Shown here: positions 53,300 to 56,820 of the stretch, in pieces | Layout of the letters: the number at the start of each line of letters is the position of its first letter | Numbering within the stretch: the stretch's first letter is position 1 | Assembly (NCBI GenBank): GCA_016282015.1 | Contig: JAEEJS010000009.1 | Location: forward strand, 1 to 56,820 | Length of the DNA: 56,820 nucleotides | Source of the DNA: Bacteroidales bacterium | Lineage (GTDB): Bacteria > Bacteroidota > Bacteroidia > Bacteroidales > F082 | Direction of reading: 5' to 3' | Position numbers and translations under genes: made by a program | The notes under the pieces: model-generated | Told to the model about the DNA's origin: nothing | Databases searched by the model: none | The model's input: only the letters and a program-made list of their open reading frames with translations

Positions 53300-56104
53300 A
53301 TGAAAAAGTTAATCTTATCGGTATTGTTCATTGCCACAATGGCAGTGACCGGCTTCGCCCAAATGGTGCAGCCCTGCCCTGTTGATCCAAACGTGAGAAT
53401 CGGAAAATTGGACAACGGCATGACTTACTACATCCGTCACAACGAGAAACCAGCCCAGCGTGCTGACTTCTACATCGCACAGAAAGTTGGTTCAGTACTC
53501 GAAGAGGAAAGCCAGCGCGGTCTTGCTCACTTCCTTGAGCACATGGCTTTCAACGGAACCACCAACCTTCCAGGTATGATGCTCCGTGAATATCTGCAGA
53601 GCCGCGGTATTAAGTTCGGTGAGAACCTCAACGCCGGCACAGGCATAGACCAGACAGTCTACATGGTGACCAACGTCCCAACCGACCTTCCGGGTCTTGT
53701 CGACACCTGCCTGCTCATACTCCACGACTGGTCAAGCTTCATCGCCCTTGAGGAAGCCGAAATCGACAACGAGCGCGGCGTCATACTCGAAGAGCTCCGC
53801 ACACGCGAAGACGCCAGCGAGCGCATAATGAAGGAAGTTCTTCCTGTCATGTATCCCAACAGCCCTTACGCCAACCGTCTGCCAGGCGGTCTGCCGGAAG
53901 TGGTTGCCAATTTCGAATATCAGACATTGCGCGATTACTATCATAAATGGTATCGTCCTGACCTCCAGGGTCTTATCATAGTCGGTGACATTGACGTCGA
54001 CGCCATTGAAGCCCGCATCAAAGAGATGTTTGCCGACATCAAAGCCCCGGTCGACCCGGCTCCGAGACCGCGCTTCATGATTGAAGACAACGTAGAACCT
54101 ATAGTCGCCATCGGTTCAGACCCAGAGGAGACCAGCTACGAAGTCTGCTTGTTCTACAAGACAGAGGCCACCCCTGACTCACTGAAGAACGACCTCAACT
54201 ACTGGATGTCACAGTATGCCCTCTCGCTCATCACCACAATGCAGATCAACCGTCTGCGTGAGCTCACACAGAAAGCCAATCCTCCGTATGTTTACGGATA
54301 TAGCTACTATTCAAACTATTACATCGCCCCAACCGAGGACTCATGGACCAGCATGGCAATGGCGAAAGACGCCGCCGGCATTGAAGAGGCCTTAACAGCC
54401 CTTGTTACAGAAAACAAGCGCATGCAGCTTTACGGATTCACCGACTCGGAATACGAGAGAGCGAAAGCCGACTTTATGAAACAGATTGAAAGTCAGTATA
54501 ATGAAAGAAACAACACTGAAAACAGCAAGTATGTCAGTGAATGCCTCGAAAACTTCCTCAGCAACGAGCCTATGATGGGCATCGAAACAGAATATGCTCT
54601 GTATCAGAACATTATGCCTAATCTTCCTCTGCAAATCATCAATATGATTGCTCAGCAACTCGTTCACGACGACAACCTCGTCATCATGGTGACAGCCCCT
54701 AAGAAAGAAGGCGAAACATTGCCGACAGAGGCTGAAATCCTGAAGATTTACGAGACAGCCAACGCTCAGGAAGTAGAGCCTTATCAGGAAAAAGTGTTCG
54801 ACGGTCCTATAGTCGCCAATATGCCAAAACCTGGCAAAATCAAGAAAGAAGCCGACTATCCGGCATTCGAAGCCAAAGAGCTCACACTCAGCAACGGCAT
54901 GAAGGTCATCTACAAGAAGACCAACTTCAAGGAAGATGAGATTCGTTTCTCAGCCAAGAGTTGGGGCGGCATCTCAGCCCTCAAGCAGGAAGACTTCGTC
55001 ACCCTCAAAGCTCTGCCGGAGCTCATCACCATTGGCGGAGTTGGTGAATTCAGCGCCACCGACCTCCCGAAGGTGCTCGCAGGCAAGAAGGTGCACGTTT
55101 CACCTTACATCTCAAACTACTACGAAGGCATGAGCGGCAGCTGCTCACCTAAGGATCTCGAGACCCTGATGCAGCTCGTATACCTGTACTTCACATCTCC
55201 TCGCGCCGACGAAGAGGCATTCCAGTCGTACATCAACCGCTCCAAGGCAGCCCTTGAGAATCAGGAGCTCAGCCCAATGACAACCTTCTCAGACTCATTG
55301 ATGAAAGTTTTGTACAACAACCATCCGCTTCGCATGAGAACCAAGGTGGCCGACCTCGAAAACATCGACTATGCCAAGGCCATGCAGATGTACAAAGATC
55401 TCTTCAGCGATCCGAACAACTTCACATTCTACTTCGTGGGTAACATTGACGAAGATGCTTTCAAGCCATTGGTTGAACAGTATCTGGCTTCACTCAAGAA
55501 GAACAAACGCAAGGATAATTGGAAGGACGTCGGTCTCGGTATCCCTGACAACGACAACATTTGCCACTACACCAAGGAGATGCAGAACCCTAAGGTTACC
55601 ATCTACAGAGTCATCAACGGCAATATGGATTACAGCTACCACAATGAGATTTACATGGACGCTCTCAGCGAGGTGATGGATATCTACTACACCCGCACCA
55701 TCCGTGAGGAAGAAGGCGGCACATACGGCGTCAGCACACTCGGACAGGTCACCGACAAGCCTAAAGGCAGCTACCTGTTCCTCATCGCCTTCGAGACCAA
55801 CCTTCCTATGTACGAGAAGCTTCTCAACAAGGTTCAGGACGGCTTGAACGACATAGCTCAGAACGGTCCGGCACAGGAAGATCTGACCAAAGTCATCGAG
55901 AACCTCTACAAGAAACGCAGCGAGCGCCTTGAAGAGAACGGTTTCTGGTCAACAGCCATCCAGACTTACAACGAAGACGGCATCAACATTGTCGACGAGT
56001 TTGACGGCATTGTCAAGACCATCACTCCTCAGAGCATAGCCGACTTCATGAAAGAAGTGCTGAAGGGCTGGAACAAGGAAGTCATCCAACTCCCGACTGA
56101 ATAG
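53300..56104 (+). CDS. Periplasmic M16 zinc protease, PqqL-like
   Basis: 934 residues with a signal peptide (cleavage near GFAQ, residue 21). The inverted zinc motif HFLEH is His77, Glu80, His81, followed at about 150-165 by EEAEIDNERGVILEEL, which supplies the glutamate ligand. Two tandem M16 halves are present; the second half (from about 525, LSNGMKVIYKKTNF) lacks the HxxEH, as usual. Enzymes of this class degrade peptides in the periplasm. Substrates here are unknown. An MFS transporter gene follows after 38 bases in the same direction. Confidence 0.92.
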   Translation: MKKLILSVLFIATMAVTGFAQMVQPCPVDPNVRIGKLDNGMTYYIRHNEKPAQRADFYIAQKVGSVLEEESQRGLAHFLEHMAFNGTTNLPGMMLREYLQSRGIKFGENLNAGTGIDQTVYMVTNVPTDLPGLVDTCLLILHDWSSFIALEEAEIDNERGVILEELRTREDASERIMKEVLPVMYPNSPYANRLPGGLPEVVANFEYQTLRDYYHKWYRPDLQGLIIVGDIDVDAIEARIKEMFADIKAPVDPAPRPRFMIEDNVEPIVAIGSDPEETSYEVCLFYKTEATPDSLKNDLNYWMSQYALSLITTMQINRLRELTQKANPPYVYGYSYYSNYYIAPTEDSWTSMAMAKDAAGIEEALTALVTENKRMQLYGFTDSEYERAKADFMKQIESQYNERNNTENSKYVSECLENFLSNEPMMGIETEYALYQNIMPNLPLQIINMIAQQLVHDDNLVIMVTAPKKEGETLPTEAEILKIYETANAQEVEPYQEKVFDGPIVANMPKPGKIKKEADYPAFEAKELTLSNGMKVIYKKTNFKEDEIRFSAKSWGGISALKQEDFVTLKALPELITIGGVGEFSATDLPKVLAGKKVHVSPYISNYYEGMSGSCSPKDLETLMQLVYLYFTSPRADEEAFQSYINRSKAALENQELSPMTTFSDSLMKVLYNNHPLRMRTKVADLENIDYAKAMQMYKDLFSDPNNFTFYFVGNIDEDAFKPLVEQYLASLKKNKRKDNWKDVGLGIPDNDNICHYTKEMQNPKVTIYRVINGNMDYSYHNEIYMDALSEVMDIYYTRTIREEEGGTYGVSTLGQVTDKPKGSYLFLIAFETNLPMYEKLLNKVQDGLNDIAQNGPAQEDLTKVIENLYKKRSERLEENGFWSTAIQTYNEDGINIVDEFDGIVKTITPQSIADFMKEVLKGWNKEVIQLPTE

Positions 56105-56142
56105 TTTAGATTTAGAGTGTTTTAAAGTTAAAAGTTTATATT

Positions 56143-56820
56143 ATGACAGAAAAAATTCAAACTTTACGCGACAACCCGGCCATGAGATGGACTGCGTTGC
56201 TGCTGTTGGCGTTGGCAATGTTCTGCGCCTACATCTTCATGGACATCCTGTCCCCTATCAAGGACTTGATGCAGACACAACGTGGTTGGGACAGCCTCGC
56301 ATTCGGTACGATGCAGGGTTCTGAGACCTTCCTCAACGTGTTCGTGTTCTTCCTCATCTTCGCAGGTATCATCCTCGACAAGATGGGAGTTCGTTTCACC
56401 GCAGTACTTTCAGGTGCTGTGATGCTCGTGGGCGGCTTAATCAAGTATTTCGCCATCAGCGAGAGCTTCATGGGCAGCGGCCTTGAGAGATGGTTCACCG
56501 AAAACCTCAACTACATCCCGATATTCGAAGAGCTCGGCGTGTCGCCATTCTACAGAGGCATGCCTGCTTCAGCCAAGATGGCAGCTGTCGGCTTCATGAT
56601 CTTCGGCTGCGGCACCGAGATGGCTGGTATCACAGTCAGCCGCGGTATCGTGAAATGGTTCAAAGGTCGTGAGACAGCATTGGCAATGGGTTCAGAGATG
56701 GCTTTGGCACGTCTCGGCGTTGCTACATGTATGATCTTCTCACCTTATTTCGCAAAACTCGGCGGAACAATCGACGTGAGCCGTTCAGTGGCATTCGGCG
56801 TGGTACTTCTCTGTGTGGCA
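56143..56820 (+). CDS. Major facilitator superfamily transporter (partial)
   Basis: The first 226 residues of a larger protein that runs off the window. Membrane segments are visible at about 17-37, 67-85, 90-112, 145-165 and, later, near 215. The cytoplasmic loop IILDKMGVRFTAVLSG is the MFS motif A position, with an Asp-Arg type loop replaced by DKMG. The substrate cannot be read from this. The spacer before it contains a looser copy of the TAGTTTAGAGTTTAAAG-type repeat. Confidence 0.85.
   Translation, partial: MTEKIQTLRDNPAMRWTALLLLALAMFCAYIFMDILSPIKDLMQTQRGWDSLAFGTMQGSETFLNVFVFFLIFAGIILDKMGVRFTAVLSGAVMLVGGLIKYFAISESFMGSGLERWFTENLNYIPIFEELGVSPFYRGMPASAKMAAVGFMIFGCGTEMAGITVSRGIVKWFKGRETALAMGSEMALARLGVATCMIFSPYFAKLGGTIDVSRSVAFGVVLLCVA

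Overview
The window looks like chromosomal DNA of a member of the Bacteroidales (Bacteroidota). Several genes are preceded by the -7 box TAnnTTTG, often with TTG or TTTG about 19-23 bases upstream, which is the promoter type of that phylum. Other markers are DUF4290 and DUF5606 proteins, a fused SecDF, and several secreted proteins ending in type IX secretion (T9SS) C-terminal domains. No tRNA, rRNA, CRISPR array, insertion sequence or phage module was seen. Genus cannot be assigned from sequence reading alone.

Left part (1-29846) is mostly conserved housekeeping DNA. A partial surface-protein gene faces uvrD/pcrA, DUF4290 and murA. Then come grpE-dnaJ with an ABC-2 exporter pair; secDF on its own strong promoter; and a PorE-like OmpA-family protein followed by purM, prfA and pyrF. 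On the minus strand lie a thioesterase, an Omp28-like T9SS protein, ilvE and a methyltransferase whose tenth codon is an amber stop. After these are htpG, lemA-TPM-ftsE, two glycosyltransferases and murB.

The centre (29829-39519, minus strand) holds the most interesting system. It is a tightly coupled four-gene operon: (1) a 1416-residue subtilisin-like protease with a beta-helix, Fn3, dockerin and T9SS domain; (2) a 1004-residue protein with three cohesin-like modules separated by ASH-type Ig modules, plus a T9SS domain; (3) a 618-residue T9SS protein sharing domains with (2); (4) an 88-residue protein ending in a PLGSG-hydrophobic-KKK tail. This reads as a secreted, cohesin/dockerin-assembled protease complex. 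Its 5' leader has a good promoter, a structured region and an intrinsic terminator before the first gene, so it may be an attenuator or a separate small RNA. The PLGSG tail recurs in the partial gene at the left edge.

Next to the operon, 39528-41068 is AT-rich and carries an archaeal-type AAA ATPase and an orphan, possibly frameshifted MNT nucleotidyltransferase. From 41086 on the window returns to housekeeping genes: pyrD-pyrK, DUF5606, purB-msbA-like exporter, a signal-less lipocalin, lpdA-uvrA, a LysM glucosaminidase, rsmG, an M16 protease and a partial MFS transporter.
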